Assembly: GCF_003362755.1 (NCBI RefSeq)
Contig: NZ_QKRA01000005.1
Location: 1 to 64,000, forward strand
Source of the DNA: Marinomonas piezotolerans
GTDB taxonomy: Bacteria; Pseudomonadota; Gammaproteobacteria; Pseudomonadales; Marinomonadaceae
Length of the DNA: 64,000 bases
Direction of reading: 5' to 3'
Made by a program: the position numbers and the translations under genes. Positions 9,201 to 16,836 of this stretch are shown in pieces. Each line of letters starts with the position of its first letter. Within the stretch, counting starts at the first letter, position 1. Below the pieces are notes generated by a model. The model was not told the origin of the DNA, did no database searches, and saw only the letters and a program-made list of their open reading frames with translations.

Positions 9201-9463
9201 CATTCTACCGAGCCTTAGTTACCAACGAAGCCTCTGTGCGAGAGCTTGGCGACGACAACCTTCGTAAATTGGCCATAGAGCTTACCCACCAACTACGTAA
9301 ATCAGCTACGGTAGACTGGTCTAAACGTGAAAGCGTTCGCGCCCGAATGCGTAACCTTGTGCGCAGACTCTTACGGAGATTCAAATACCCACCAGATCGC
9401 TCTGATGAAGCAATTCGTTTGGTTCTAGAACAAGCTGAAGCACTTTCTGATAGCTGGTCATGA
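6239..9463 (+). CDS. hsdR: Type I restriction enzyme, motor and endonuclease subunit
   Basis: HsdR translocates and cuts DNA when recruited by the methylase-specificity complex. The 1074 residues hold an N-terminal nuclease domain with P144-D145, E159-L-K161 and the Q-x3-Y helix near 176-180. The superfamily 2 translocase follows: Walker A TQGSGKS 317-323, DEAH 424-427, TGTP 473-476, and motif VI in QAIARVNRVF. A helical C-terminal assembly domain comes next. It starts with GTG inside the stop of the preceding gene (GTGA). All key residues are intact and full length. Because hsdM is truncated, HsdR would lack its normal complex unless another HsdM supplies it. Confidence 0.96.
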   Translation: MITEDLLEQLCLDWFRELNYDYVNGYNIAPDGSAPEREDFQQVTLRERLINKLVKLNPLVPYDSLVEVAKTVATPETPVLIKNNRIFHKYLIEGVPLEYSATVDGLQVTKHTHVRLIDFNEPENNEFLVVNQFTITGSKGNRRPDIVVFINGLPMAVIELKNPANEQTDIWNAYNQLQTYKDEISDLFVFNEALVVSDGWVARVGSLTANQERFLPWKTITHEDDKPLLEFQLETMVRGFFKPELLLDYLRYFILFENDGDKVIKKIAGYHQFHAVRAAVQATVIAADNQVGVGERRATYLEKVKPGSRKAGVVWHTQGSGKSISMVCYASKLLQQPELNNPTIVVVTDRNDLDSQLYNTFSMASETLKQIPQQADGRDGLRELLASRQSGGIIFTTVQKFSLLEKETEHPKLSERSNIIVISDEAHRSQYGNKARLVNVKDDNGVVVGQRYVYGYSKYMRDAMPNASFIGFTGTPIDIDDKDTRSVFGEYVSIYDIQDAVDDGATVPIYYESRLAKLDINQDKIEALNDEVEDEIGEEEETANREKIKSQWSALEKLVGAQPRIEAVAKDLVEHFTTRIETFPGKAMIVGMSREICVDLYDAIVALKPEWHDDDPAKGAIKIVMTGSASDHKKMQPHIYDKKTKKLFEKRFKDTEDELQLVIVRDMWLTGFDAPCCHTMYIDKPMKGHNLMQAIARVNRVFKDKPGGLVVDYLGIANDLKDALKTYTNSQGKGQPTVDTAEAFAYLEERIDIIRGMFATPSDNGAVFSYLDDYETKPLQLLPGAVNHISGLSHTSRDGQEVRDGKRRFLDAMTQLNKAYSLCNTLDEVEPYKSEIAFYGAVKTAFLKHSTVDQKRSDELRNSALRQILNNAVVSDGVDDIFKSVGLDKPNIGLLSDEFLEDMKHMKEKNLAVELLEKLLRDEVKARMKTDKVQEKKYSDRIMATLQKYHNRSIETAQVIEELIQWAKEMQADAEMMKEMNLSADEIAFYRALVTNEASVRELGDDNLRKLAIELTHQLRKSATVDWSKRESVRARMRNLVRRLLRRFKYPPDRSDEAIRLVLEQAEALSDSWS

Positions 9464-9789
9464 GAAAGTGCCGTTCCCTGGGTAGTTAAAGGGGTTTCAG
9501 GATCAGGTTAAACGAAATTTAGTAGGCATCATTATGACTGAAAAGAACTTTTTACATTCCTCCTAGCGAGAAAAGTTGATTGAGCACCTTTTTGTCGGAG
9601 AACGACTAAAGCTATCTTGGAAGTATGGTGACACCTATATTATGAGGCTAAATAAACTCAACCAAAAAACTTGCACATAGATCTTAATCCACCAGAAATA
9701 TAGAACTGCACTTCTCACCAATTTGGCTAGCTAGGAGTCACAAATTTTATTCCACTTTCTCAGCTATTTGGTATTACAACCGAACAGGT
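9464..9789. other. Intergenic region at the island edge
   Basis: This 326-bp stretch separates hsdR from the convergent VOC gene. Apart from the gene remnant at 9534-9680, I see no open frame, tRNA, integrase or clear terminator. It probably marks the right edge of the defence island. Confidence 0.5.
9534..9680 (+). pseudogene. Decayed remnant of a restriction-island protein
   Basis: An ATG-initiated frame of 49 codons has an in-frame TAG after ten residues and then reads REKLIEHLFVGERLKLSW. This resembles the N-terminus of a hypothetical-protein family often found beside restriction genes, in which H-S-S-L-R-E-K-L-x-E-H is followed by V/L-G-E-L-L. The leucine codon expected after H-S-S is replaced by TAG here. 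Similarity stops after about 45 residues and no continuation is seen in other frames before 9790. Taken as a nonfunctional 5' fragment; recognition is from memory. Confidence 0.45.
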
Positions 9790-10215
9790 CTACTTAGCAA
9801 ACAGCATATTCATGTCTTTAAAGGCTTTGAATTCAAGGGCATTACCGCATGGATCCAGTAAGAACATGGTCGCTTGTTCACCGACCTCTCCCTTGAAACG
9901 GACATAAGGTTCGATAACAAACTCGGTGTTTAAAGATTTCAATCTTTGCGCCAATGCCTCCCACTGTTCCCATGTCAGCACTACGCCAAAATGCGGTACT
10001 GGGACGTCATGACCATCCACTGAATTGGTATTTGCCATGTCTTGAGTAGGTGTTTTGGGATGTTGGTGAATGACGAGCTGGTGGCCAAAGAAGTTGAAAT
10101 CGACCCAAACATCGGTGGAGCGCCCTTCTTCAAGGCCAAAAACATCGCGATAGAATTGACGCGCTAGTGGCACGTCATACACAGGGATTGCTAAATGGAA
10201 GGGTTGTAAACTCAT
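9790..10215 (-). CDS. VOC (glyoxalase/dioxygenase superfamily) protein
   Basis: A 141-residue single-chain vicinal-oxygen-chelate protein with two beta-alpha-beta-beta-beta modules. Candidate metal ligands are H7 ([10 protein letters not shown]), H75 (VPHFGV) and E128 (NALEFK), the usual H/H/E pattern. The [12 protein letters not shown] motif at 21-32 and [13 protein letters not shown] at 118-130 are typical of this family. The substrate cannot be deduced. The start is supported by an AAGGAG ribosome site. It stands alone, downstream of the restriction island and on the opposite strand. Confidence 0.88.
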   Translation of the reverse strand: MSLQPFHLAIPVYDVPLARQFYRDVFGLEEGRSTDVWVDFNFFGHQLVIHQHPKTPTQDMANTNSVDGHDVPVPHFGVVLTWEQWEALAQRLKSLNTEFVIEPYVRFKGEVGEQATMFLLDPCGNALEFKAFKDMNMLFAK

Positions 10216-10279
10216 CGTCTCTCCTTAGTAACGGTCGTTAGCACCCTATTATAGGCGCGACGTGTATCATACGATCATA

Positions 10280-10801
10280 TTATCGCTTTGATATTCTTCC
10301 TGTCACCATCTGTGCAATCAGGTTACGTGGGCCAGTGTAACTGAATAGCACCACAGCACCGACATGCACGAGTACCAGCATAAAAGTCAGGTTGGCTGCG
10401 ACCTCATGAATATCTTTCATCCACCCCTCACCGTGGAATAGCTCAGCCAAGCTCCAACCACTCAGCCCCGTCAAACAAAGACCAAACAATAAGGCAAAAA
10501 TCATTAAAGCCCCAACTGGGTTGTGACCATTCTCTTCCGGGATACGTCCTGCTCGCAGCAAGGCGATGTGCGCTTTAACATTCGCCACTGTCGGGAAAAA
10601 GTGTTTGAAACGAGCATTGGAGCTACCAATCACCCCCCAAACTAGCCGAACACCTAGAGCACACAGAATGTAATATCCCGCTAACTCATGAGAGTCCCCT
10701 CCTTCCTCAAAGAAGAAGTAGTTCAGCAAAAATGCTAAAGCAACGGACCAATGAAACAAACGAATAACCGGATCCCATATTTTTCCTTGTGTGCGCATCA
10801 T
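10280..10801 (-). CDS. Cytochrome b561-type membrane protein
   Basis: A 173-residue inner-membrane di-haem cytochrome b of the b561/hydrogenase cytochrome b type, passing electrons between quinol and a partner. It begins with the family motif V-x-R-x-F-H-W (H17) and has four hydrophobic helices (about 14-31, 40-58, 95-113, 135-156). Candidate haem ligands are H17, H38, H132 and H146. No partner cytochrome c or dehydrogenase gene is adjacent. A hairpin at 10838-10867 separates it from the amidase upstream. Confidence 0.85.
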   Translation of the reverse strand: MMRTQGKIWDPVIRLFHWSVALAFLLNYFFFEEGGDSHELAGYYILCALGVRLVWGVIGSSNARFKHFFPTVANVKAHIALLRAGRIPEENGHNPVGALMIFALLFGLCLTGLSGWSLAELFHGEGWMKDIHEVAANLTFMLVLVHVGAVVLFSYTGPRNLIAQMVTGRISKR

Positions 10802-10837
10802 TTTATTCCTAAGTTGACCGACTTAATTAACCTTCCG

Positions 10838-10867
10838 CTAGAGAGCCGATCCTTATCGGTTCTCTAG
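10838..10867 (-). terminator. 12-bp stem-loop between amidase and cytochrome b561 genes
   Basis: CTAGAGAGCCGA (10838-10849) pairs with TCGGTTCTCTAG (10856-10867) over a 6-nt loop, with one G-T pair. It lies about 75 bp after the amidase stop. No T-run follows on either strand, so it may act as an mRNA end-stabiliser or a factor-assisted terminator. Confidence 0.45.
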
Positions 10868-10940
10868 TATATGAACTCACTAGGAAAGTTTATGAGAAGA
10901 GTCTTAAATAAAACTTAAGGAATTCGAGATTTGGCAATGG

Positions 10941-12209
10941 TTAATCGTTGCTACAAGGGGAAGCCTCAGCAAGAAGGGGTTGAATTGCCCGCGCGAGTGC
11001 AAGCAGCGATCGATCTTTGCCGTTCATTGCTGTCAGCATAATCCCCATGGTATGCGAATTAAATTGGTAGGGTAGCGAAATACTGCATCCATCGATGACG
11101 TTTGCAAATGTGGTATTTCGAAGGCACAGCAAGTTGATGCGATCAAACTCTTCATCCGACTCGAGTTCTTCGAACTTAGGCGCCAAGCATGCGACTGTCG
11201 GCATCATAAAAACAGTGTCGGCGTAGTCCGCTTGGCTGTGCTCTATCAAGGCTGCACGTTGCGCGCAGGTGTCATTAAACGTTTGATCAGAAACAGACTC
11301 CCCACGCTTAATTCGTTGCCTCACTCGCGGATCTAAGCGTTCATCCTCTAGTGAAAATAGCGGCCCATAATGGCGCCGACTTTCTACTGCCGAAAATTGC
11401 CAAACTGGCAGTGTTTTATAGTCATCAAAAAGGGGCAAGGTCTGTCGTTCAATACGAATACCATGTTTCTTAAGGCGTTCTAACGCTTCTTCGAAGCCCT
11501 TTGCAATCTCGTCGTCAAGCTGATCTAAACCAAAATTTTCTGGCACTACGATTGTGAGATCGGCATCACGTTGATCACTGCACCAATCCGACGCCAGTAT
11601 CTGCCAACCAAGCTCACAGGTTTCTACATTGTTTGCCATGACACCCACACTGTCTAATGACTGAGACAACGGTGCGCATCCTGATCTAGGAACGCTGGCT
11701 TGACTCGGCTTAAACCCAGTTAGGCCACAAAAAGCGGCTGGGATACGTAACGAACCGCCAGTATCTGTTCCTAATGCAATATCGGCCAATCCTGTCGCGA
11801 CCGAGACCGCTCCCCCACTAGTGGAGCCGCCAGGTATGCAATTAGGGGCTAGCGGATTCACAGGTGTGCCATAGTGTGGGTTCAACCCCACCCCCGAATA
11901 CGCCAATTCAGTCATATTGGTGTGACCCATTATGCTAGCGCCAGCCGCTCTTAAACGGGCGACAGCCTCTGCGTCGTTTTCTGCACACTGTGCGCCTAAA
12001 ATTTGGGTGCCAGCCGTAGTCGGGTAACCCGCCACATCAAACGTTGCTTTTACCGAGACGATCGCACCAGATAACGGGCCGTTTTGCTGTCCTGAAATAT
12101 CGATGAAAGGTCGGCGAATAAAGACTGAGTCCTGATTAGACATAGCGTGGGTGAGCGTTTCCAAACGCTTAGAAAGATCTCGCCCCTGCCATTCAATGTT
12201 CTTATCCAT
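10941..12209 (-). CDS. Amidase signature family amidohydrolase
   Basis: A 422-residue cytoplasmic amidase with the Ser-cisSer-Lys triad: K54 (VSVKATFD), the GGSTSGG loop at 127-133 with cis-Ser 131, and nucleophile S153 in GTDTGGSLRIPAA. It hydrolyses an amide to acid plus ammonia; the substrate is unknown. It is not GatA by context, because gatB and gatC are absent. It lies 31 bp after the HTH regulator on the same strand and back to back with aspA-ansA. This suggests a role in scavenging nitrogen from amides, possibly feeding asparagine or aspartate pools. Confidence 0.88.
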   Translation of the reverse strand: MDKNIEWQGRDLSKRLETLTHAMSNQDSVFIRRPFIDISGQQNGPLSGAIVSVKATFDVAGYPTTAGTQILGAQCAENDAEAVARLRAAGASIMGHTNMTELAYSGVGLNPHYGTPVNPLAPNCIPGGSTSGGAVSVATGLADIALGTDTGGSLRIPAAFCGLTGFKPSQASVPRSGCAPLSQSLDSVGVMANNVETCELGWQILASDWCSDQRDADLTIVVPENFGLDQLDDEIAKGFEEALERLKKHGIRIERQTLPLFDDYKTLPVWQFSAVESRRHYGPLFSLEDERLDPRVRQRIKRGESVSDQTFNDTCAQRAALIEHSQADYADTVFMMPTVACLAPKFEELESDEEFDRINLLCLRNTTFANVIDGCSISLPYQFNSHTMGIMLTAMNGKDRSLLALARAIQPLLAEASPCSND

Positions 12210-12240
12210 GCTTACCTGCCCTTATACAATCTATTACTAT

Positions 12241-13053
12241 TTAGAACCGAGCTCGGAAGTGCCATTCTCCAGGCGCAATATCATTGCGGATGGACTCACG
12301 AATATCATCGTCTAACCGTTCATCTTCAAAATCATAAAGTCCAAGCATCCCCATGACCTTATTGCGCTTGATCTCTTTACCTATAAATTCAAGCACAACA
12401 CGCGTACAACACGGCATACGCTCCCCACTTCCTGATACCCCAAGACGCAACCCCGTCAGTCGATCTACTCGATTCTGAAATGTTGGGTACAGTATCGTTT
12501 GTGTCATTTCCATATGAGTAAGCGTTTCATAGTCGTGCAAGAAAATTCGGTCTCCCAAATATTGCACAACGCCTTTGTACATACCATGGAATGGCTTTCC
12601 AGACCGACGAGGAGTTAAACGCTCAGTGCGTTGGTAATAGGTTTTGTTGCCTTGGCGTTCGATACAAACTAATGTTCTTAAGACTTTCCCGGGGTAGGCC
12701 ATGGACAAATAATATTCGAAGTAGTAACCCACGTATTTCTCTATACGGTTTTGACCTACGCTGTTTAGCTTATCAAAATATTGCTGTTCGGGGGTTGCAG
12801 GAGCGGTTTCCTGTTCCGTCACTGGTCGCACTTGAAGCAATCGTCTAAACTGGCTTTGCGGTAACAGAATCTCGTGCTCTTCTACACCAAAGAAATCACA
12901 AATACGGCGCAGCGTGCTGTTCGAAGGAAACGTCGTACCACTTAAGTAACGGTTGAATTGAGGTCGATTCACCGACAGACGGCGACATACATCTGCTATC
13001 GATTTGTAGTAGCTACATAGCAACCGTAAATTTTCTGGAAAACTCTCGTTCAT
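12241..13053 (-). CDS. HTH (XRE-like) transcriptional regulator
   Basis: A DNA-binding regulator of about 270 residues. The first 65 residues form an XRE/lambda-repressor-like helix-turn-helix (SIADVCRRLSVNRPQFNRYL, then S-G-T-T-F-P-S). The C-terminal 190 residues are an unrecognised domain, perhaps ligand-sensing. I place the start at the ATG at 13053: a GGGAGGTG ribosome site sits just ahead of it, inside the longer frame that opens at 13071. It is divergent from aspA and cotranscribed with the amidase, so it is a likely local regulator of both arms. The inverted repeat at 13122-13152 is a candidate operator. Confidence 0.78.
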   Translation of the reverse strand: MNESFPENLRLLCSYYKSIADVCRRLSVNRPQFNRYLSGTTFPSNSTLRRICDFFGVEEHEILLPQSQFRRLLQVRPVTEQETAPATPEQQYFDKLNSVGQNRIEKYVGYYFEYYLSMAYPGKVLRTLVCIERQGNKTYYQRTERLTPRRSGKPFHGMYKGVVQYLGDRIFLHDYETLTHMEMTQTILYPTFQNRVDRLTGLRLGVSGSGERMPCCTRVVLEFIGKEIKRNKVMGMLGLYDFEDERLDDDIRESIRNDIAPGEWHFRARF

Positions 13054-13121
13054 GTACACCTCCCAATTCATTGCATACTAGCGCGTATACGGCGGTAGTT
13101 AAACCTACAAGAAAGCGCTAC

Positions 13122-13152
13122 TTGATGCCAAAGTAACGCCATCTAGCATCAA
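13122..13152. promoter_or_regulatory. Candidate operator between the regulator and aspA
   Basis: TTGATGC (13122-13128) and GCATCAA (13146-13152) form a 7-bp perfect dyad whose centres are 24 bp apart, in the 173-bp divergent region. The position fits a binding site for the adjacent HTH regulator. No binding data; inference from symmetry and context. Confidence 0.4.
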
Positions 13153-13226
13153 ATCCTATCAGATTACAGAATCTACTTTTGGTGTGAATTTCGTTTCAAT
13201 AGAGACTACATCGTCGCACACCTGTA

Positions 13227-14642
13227 ATGAGCAAAACTATGAATACTCGATCTGAATACGATCTCTTAGGTAATTTACATGTCCCAGCCAATGCGCTGTA
13301 TGGGATACAAACCCTACGCGCCGCTGAAAACTTTAAGATAACTGGCGTTCCGATTGCTCATTTCCCAGAACTGATCAAAGCTCTGGCAATGGTCAAAGCC
13401 GCCGCCGCACGCACCAACCAAGAATTCAAACTATTGGATGAAGATAAAGCCGACGCGATTGTCTTTGCGTGTCAGGATCTAATCAATGGCCAACACCATG
13501 AACATTTTATCGTTGATGTTATTCAAGGTGGTGCAGGCACATCAACCAACATGAACGCCAACGAGGTCATCGCAAACATCGCGTTACTGAAACTCGGTTA
13601 CCAGCTTGGCGATTATGATCATTTACACCCTAATGACCATGTTAATAAGTCCCAATCGACGAACGACGCGTACCCAACGGCGGCCTGCTTAGGTATTCAA
13701 TTTGCTGCGGACAATTTTCTCCCAGCACTTCATCAGCTCAAACTTTCGCTGGAAGCAAAGGGCAGAGAATTTTCACATGTGTTGAAAATGGGCCGGACAC
13801 AGCTACAAGATGCAGTACCTATGACGCTTGGTCAAGAGTTCGAAGCTTTCGCCGTAACATTAGGGGAAGACATCGACCGCATCAAAGAAGCCTGTGCGCT
13901 ATTGTGTGAGGTAAATTTAGGCGGAACAGCGATCGGTACAGGTATTAATACACCGAAAGGCTATTCGCAAAAGGCGATTGAAAAGCTCGCCACAATCTCT
14001 AAAAAACCGTTGGTCCCTGCGTCAAACTTAGTAGAAGCTACCTCAGATATGGGGGCTTTTGTATTCTTCTCTGGTATTCTTAAGCGATTGGCGATCAAAC
14101 TAAGCAAAATGAGTAATGATCTTCGGCTACTATCAAGCGGCCCACGCACAGGTTTTGGGGAAATTATGCTTCCTAAAATGCAGCCAGGCTCTTCAATCAT
14201 GCCAGGCAAAGTAAACCCTGTGATCCCGGAGGCCATGAACCAGACAGCGTATCAAGTCATTGCATCGGACCTTGCGATCACCATGGCTGCGGAAGCGGGG
14301 CAATTGCAACTCAACGCAATGGAGCCCATGATTATTTACAATTTACTGAATTCACTAAAAATGCTTAAGGAAGCTTGCAACATGTTAAATGAGCGTTGTA
14401 TCCAAGGCATTGAAGCGAATGAATCAGCTTGTTTAGCTCACGTTGAAAATAGCATTGGCATCATAACCGCTCTTGTACCACGCATTGGCTACTCCAACTC
14501 TTCACGTATCGCAAAAGAGGCGCTAATGACAGGAGCAACCGTCAAATCATTGATACTCAAAGAGCAGTTACTAACGGAACACGAGCTCAATGAATTGCTA
14601 AAACCTGAAAACATGATAGCCCCGACCAACGCATTGGCTTGA
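13227..14642 (+). CDS. aspA: Aspartate ammonia-lyase
   Basis: Converts L-aspartate to fumarate and ammonia in the cytoplasm. At 471 residues it is family length. It carries the conserved blocks of the aspartase/fumarase superfamily: GGAGTSTNMNANEV (101-114), HPNDHVNKSQSTNDA (134-148) and the flexible catalytic loop GSSIMPGKVNP (321-331). The STNMNANEV form suits aspartase. It is followed 16 bp later by an asparaginase gene, so the pair runs asparagine to aspartate to fumarate plus two ammonia. The initiation site lacks a strong ribosome-binding site; M5 is an alternative start. Confidence 0.93.
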   Translation: MSKTMNTRSEYDLLGNLHVPANALYGIQTLRAAENFKITGVPIAHFPELIKALAMVKAAAARTNQEFKLLDEDKADAIVFACQDLINGQHHEHFIVDVIQGGAGTSTNMNANEVIANIALLKLGYQLGDYDHLHPNDHVNKSQSTNDAYPTAACLGIQFAADNFLPALHQLKLSLEAKGREFSHVLKMGRTQLQDAVPMTLGQEFEAFAVTLGEDIDRIKEACALLCEVNLGGTAIGTGINTPKGYSQKAIEKLATISKKPLVPASNLVEATSDMGAFVFFSGILKRLAIKLSKMSNDLRLLSSGPRTGFGEIMLPKMQPGSSIMPGKVNPVIPEAMNQTAYQVIASDLAITMAAEAGQLQLNAMEPMIIYNLLNSLKMLKEACNMLNERCIQGIEANESACLAHVENSIGIITALVPRIGYSNSSRIAKEALMTGATVKSLILKEQLLTEHELNELLKPENMIAPTNALA

Positions 14643-14658
14643 CGGCAAAGGAGATACC

Positions 14659-15678
14659 GTGACGACAAAAACACTAGTCATTTACACCGGCGGCACCATA
14701 GGCATGATGCAGACCGATGAGGGTCTAGCGCCCTCTTCTGGTCTGCAATCTCGCATTGTTGAGATACTTGGCGATCGTCTCAGCGACCTACCTGAATTTG
14801 ACGTATTAGAGCTATCCCCTTTAATCGATAGCTCTAATATTACACCTGCTAATTGGAGTCAGATTTATGACACCCTGCAGCAGCAATGGCATCTGTACTC
14901 TGGATTTATCGTACTACATGGAACTGACACACTGGCCTACAGTGCCGCAGCTCTCTCTTTCATGCTCGGGAGGTGTGACAAGAATGTCATTTTCACGGGT
15001 TCGCAAATCCCACTGGGAATGAAAAATAGTGACGCCGATACAAACCTTGAATCAGCTATGAAGCTGGTTAATCAAGGGGTTGTTGGCATGGTTACCGTAT
15101 TCTTCCGACACCACCTATTACAAGGGGCTCGAGTCACTAAGTTCAGCAGCAACGATTTTTCTGCCTTTTTGTCTTTTAACGCAGACCCTATTGCGGAACT
15201 TCTACCAGATACACAAGCAAGTGAGTTAGTGCCATTCTATGACAAGACCCGATCACCGGAGCCAAGAACACGTAATTTCAGCAATGATGGTGTCGGAGTT
15301 CTAACCATTCATCCTGGGCTTCCGAATTATGCGTACGCTGGTTTTTTAAGCGCCTCTAATTGCCAGGCAGTCATTCTACAAACATATGGGGCAGGCAATA
15401 TTGCCAGTCAAGACACCCAGTTTGTCGACTTTATCGCGGATATGCAAAAGCAAGGTAAATTAGTTATTAACGTTACCCAATGCTCGCATGGTGGGACCTC
15501 TCAAGGCACGTATGCAGCGGGATCACTGCTGAGCCGATATGGCGTGTTAGATGGTCAAGACATCACATTGGAGGCGGCGTTTGCCAAAATCCATTGGCTG
15601 TTGATGCAGCAATTAAACTACGACGATATACAAAAGTGCTGGGCACAAGCAATCGTCCACGAAGTATCAACCACCTAA
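14659..15678 (+). CDS. ansA: L-asparaginase, type I (cytoplasmic)
   Basis: Hydrolyses asparagine to aspartate and ammonia. The 339 residues have no signal peptide, which fits the type I enzyme. The two catalytic threonine motifs are YTGGTIGM (9-16, T13) and HGTDTLAYS (87-95). The start is GTG at 14659, with an AAGGAG ribosome site upstream. It lies 16 bp after aspA in an apparent operon. Glutaminase side activity cannot be excluded. Confidence 0.92.
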   Translation: MTTKTLVIYTGGTIGMMQTDEGLAPSSGLQSRIVEILGDRLSDLPEFDVLELSPLIDSSNITPANWSQIYDTLQQQWHLYSGFIVLHGTDTLAYSAAALSFMLGRCDKNVIFTGSQIPLGMKNSDADTNLESAMKLVNQGVVGMVTVFFRHHLLQGARVTKFSSNDFSAFLSFNADPIAELLPDTQASELVPFYDKTRSPEPRTRNFSNDGVGVLTIHPGLPNYAYAGFLSASNCQAVILQTYGAGNIASQDTQFVDFIADMQKQGKLVINVTQCSHGGTSQGTYAAGSLLSRYGVLDGQDITLEAAFAKIHWLLMQQLNYDDIQKCWAQAIVHEVSTT

Positions 15679-15789
15679 ACGCGATCATTCGTTACAAAAC
15701 GGACGGAGTGGTGAAATTAGTCTGTAGTGGGTTGATTAGTTTACTGGCCTAAGCGATTATTTTTCTTTTAACAGCTTCAAGAGCACCTA

Positions 15790-16194
15790 ATGACCATTTC
15801 ACTCACCACTCCTGCAATGCTGTTCCCAGCCGTATCATTGCTGTTATTAGCGTATACCAACCGCTTTGTAACACTGGCATCGATAATTCGAAATTTCGAT
15901 CCTGAACATAGCTCAGAGAACACAAAACAGCAGATCAATAATCTAAGGCGACGTATTTACCTTATTCGTCGTATGCAAGAAGCGGGGGTAGTCAGCTTTT
16001 TCTTATGCGTTGTGTCGATGCTAGCGCTATATTGGCAATACGTGGACCTAGGTGGCTACATTTTCGCTGCCAGTTTAGGCTGCTTACTGTATTCACTCTA
16101 CTTATCTGTACGTGAAATTAACATTTCCTGCGATGCGCTAGACGTCCATTTAAAAAACTTTAAAGTCGACTTTAAACACCGAAAAAAACGCTAA
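15790..16194 (+). CDS. DUF2721 family membrane protein
   Basis: A 134-residue protein with the layout of the DUF2721 family: an N-terminal membrane helix (TPAMLFPAVSLLLLAYTNRF, 7-26), a charged stretch with the motif INNLRRRIYLIRRM (49-62), two more membrane helices (about 67-82 and 88-105) and a charged tail. Function unknown. It sits alone after ansA and converges with the Cys-rich protein gene. Confidence 0.8.
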   Translation: MTISLTTPAMLFPAVSLLLLAYTNRFVTLASIIRNFDPEHSSENTKQQINNLRRRIYLIRRMQEAGVVSFFLCVVSMLALYWQYVDLGGYIFAASLGCLLYSLYLSVREINISCDALDVHLKNFKVDFKHRKKR

Positions 16195-16197
16195 TGC

Positions 16198-16398
16198 TTA
16201 ATCGACTTCATTTTCTGAATGTACGGAAACGGTTTGCTCCCCATCAATGTCCATGACGACATTAAACACAATCGGACGGCAGCAGACTTGGCAGTCTTCA
16301 ATGTATTCATCACTTTCTTCCATGGGTTCAATTAAAACGTCAATCTCCTCTCCACAATACGGGCATTGAATACATGTCTGTGTCAGCGCTTGATTCAT
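16198..16398 (-). CDS. CPXCG-motif cysteine-rich small protein
   Basis: A protein of about 66 residues with a zinc-ribbon-like pair of cysteine knuckles: CPYCG near the N-terminus and CQVCC about 28 residues later. It is acidic elsewhere. It matches the small CPXCG family of gammaproteobacteria, of unknown function. The start at 16398 is preceded by a GGGGAAG ribosome site. It may be cotranscribed with the VOC gene upstream. Confidence 0.8.
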   Translation of the reverse strand: MNQALTQTCIQCPYCGEEIDVLIEPMEESDEYIEDCQVCCRPIVFNVVMDIDGEQTVSVHSENEVD

Positions 16399-16429
16399 AC
16401 TCTTCCCCTTTACCACATAGCGTTATCTG

Positions 16430-16792
16430 CTATTCACTTTCAATCGGATCGGACCAAACCGCCCACTCATTTCCGCAAGGATCTAGGAAATGAAAGCGTC
16501 TCCCTCCTGGGAATTCAAAAATAGGTTGTTCAATCACACCTCCGGATTCTTCCACTTTAGCAAGAGCGGCTTCAAGCTCAGCACAATACAGAACGATCAA
16601 AGCGGCACCAGTTTGCGGCCGCGATGTGAAGTCTGCACGGAAAAATCCCCCATCCACTCCAGAATCAGAAAACGCAGTATAATCGTTACCGTAGTCAACA
16701 AAAGACCAGCCAAAAGCTTGCTTAAAAAACGCTTTATTTGCTTCTAAATCACAAGCCGGTAACTCAACATAGTTAATCTTATTCGACTGCAT
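16430..16792 (-). CDS. VOC family protein, CarO-like/glyoxalase-like
   Basis: A short VOC-superfamily protein of about 120 residues from the ATG at 16792, where an AAAGGAG site is correctly spaced; the frame extends to 16819 without one. Typical blocks are INYVELPACDLEANKAFF near the start, F-x-x-x-F-G-W, and FHFLDPCGNEWAVWS near the end. The proteins of this subgroup are uncharacterised enzymes or binding proteins. No substrate can be inferred from the neighbours. Confidence 0.85.
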   Translation of the reverse strand: MQSNKINYVELPACDLEANKAFFKQAFGWSFVDYGNDYTAFSDSGVDGGFFRADFTSRPQTGAALIVLYCAELEAALAKVEESGGVIEQPIFEFPGGRRFHFLDPCGNEWAVWSDPIESE

Positions 16793-16836
16793 TTTCGCTC
16801 CTTTGAACATGTCTTTCATTTAGTTAAGCAGAGTGA

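Noticed and set aside
10941..12209. Amidase as GatA of the Asp/Glu-tRNA amidotransferase
   Set aside because: It is shorter than GatA, gatB and gatC are absent, and the neighbours are amino-acid catabolic genes.
15480..15752. Plus-strand frame overlapping the 3' end of ansA
   Set aside because: It lies mostly inside ansA in another frame and its product looks like out-of-frame translation.
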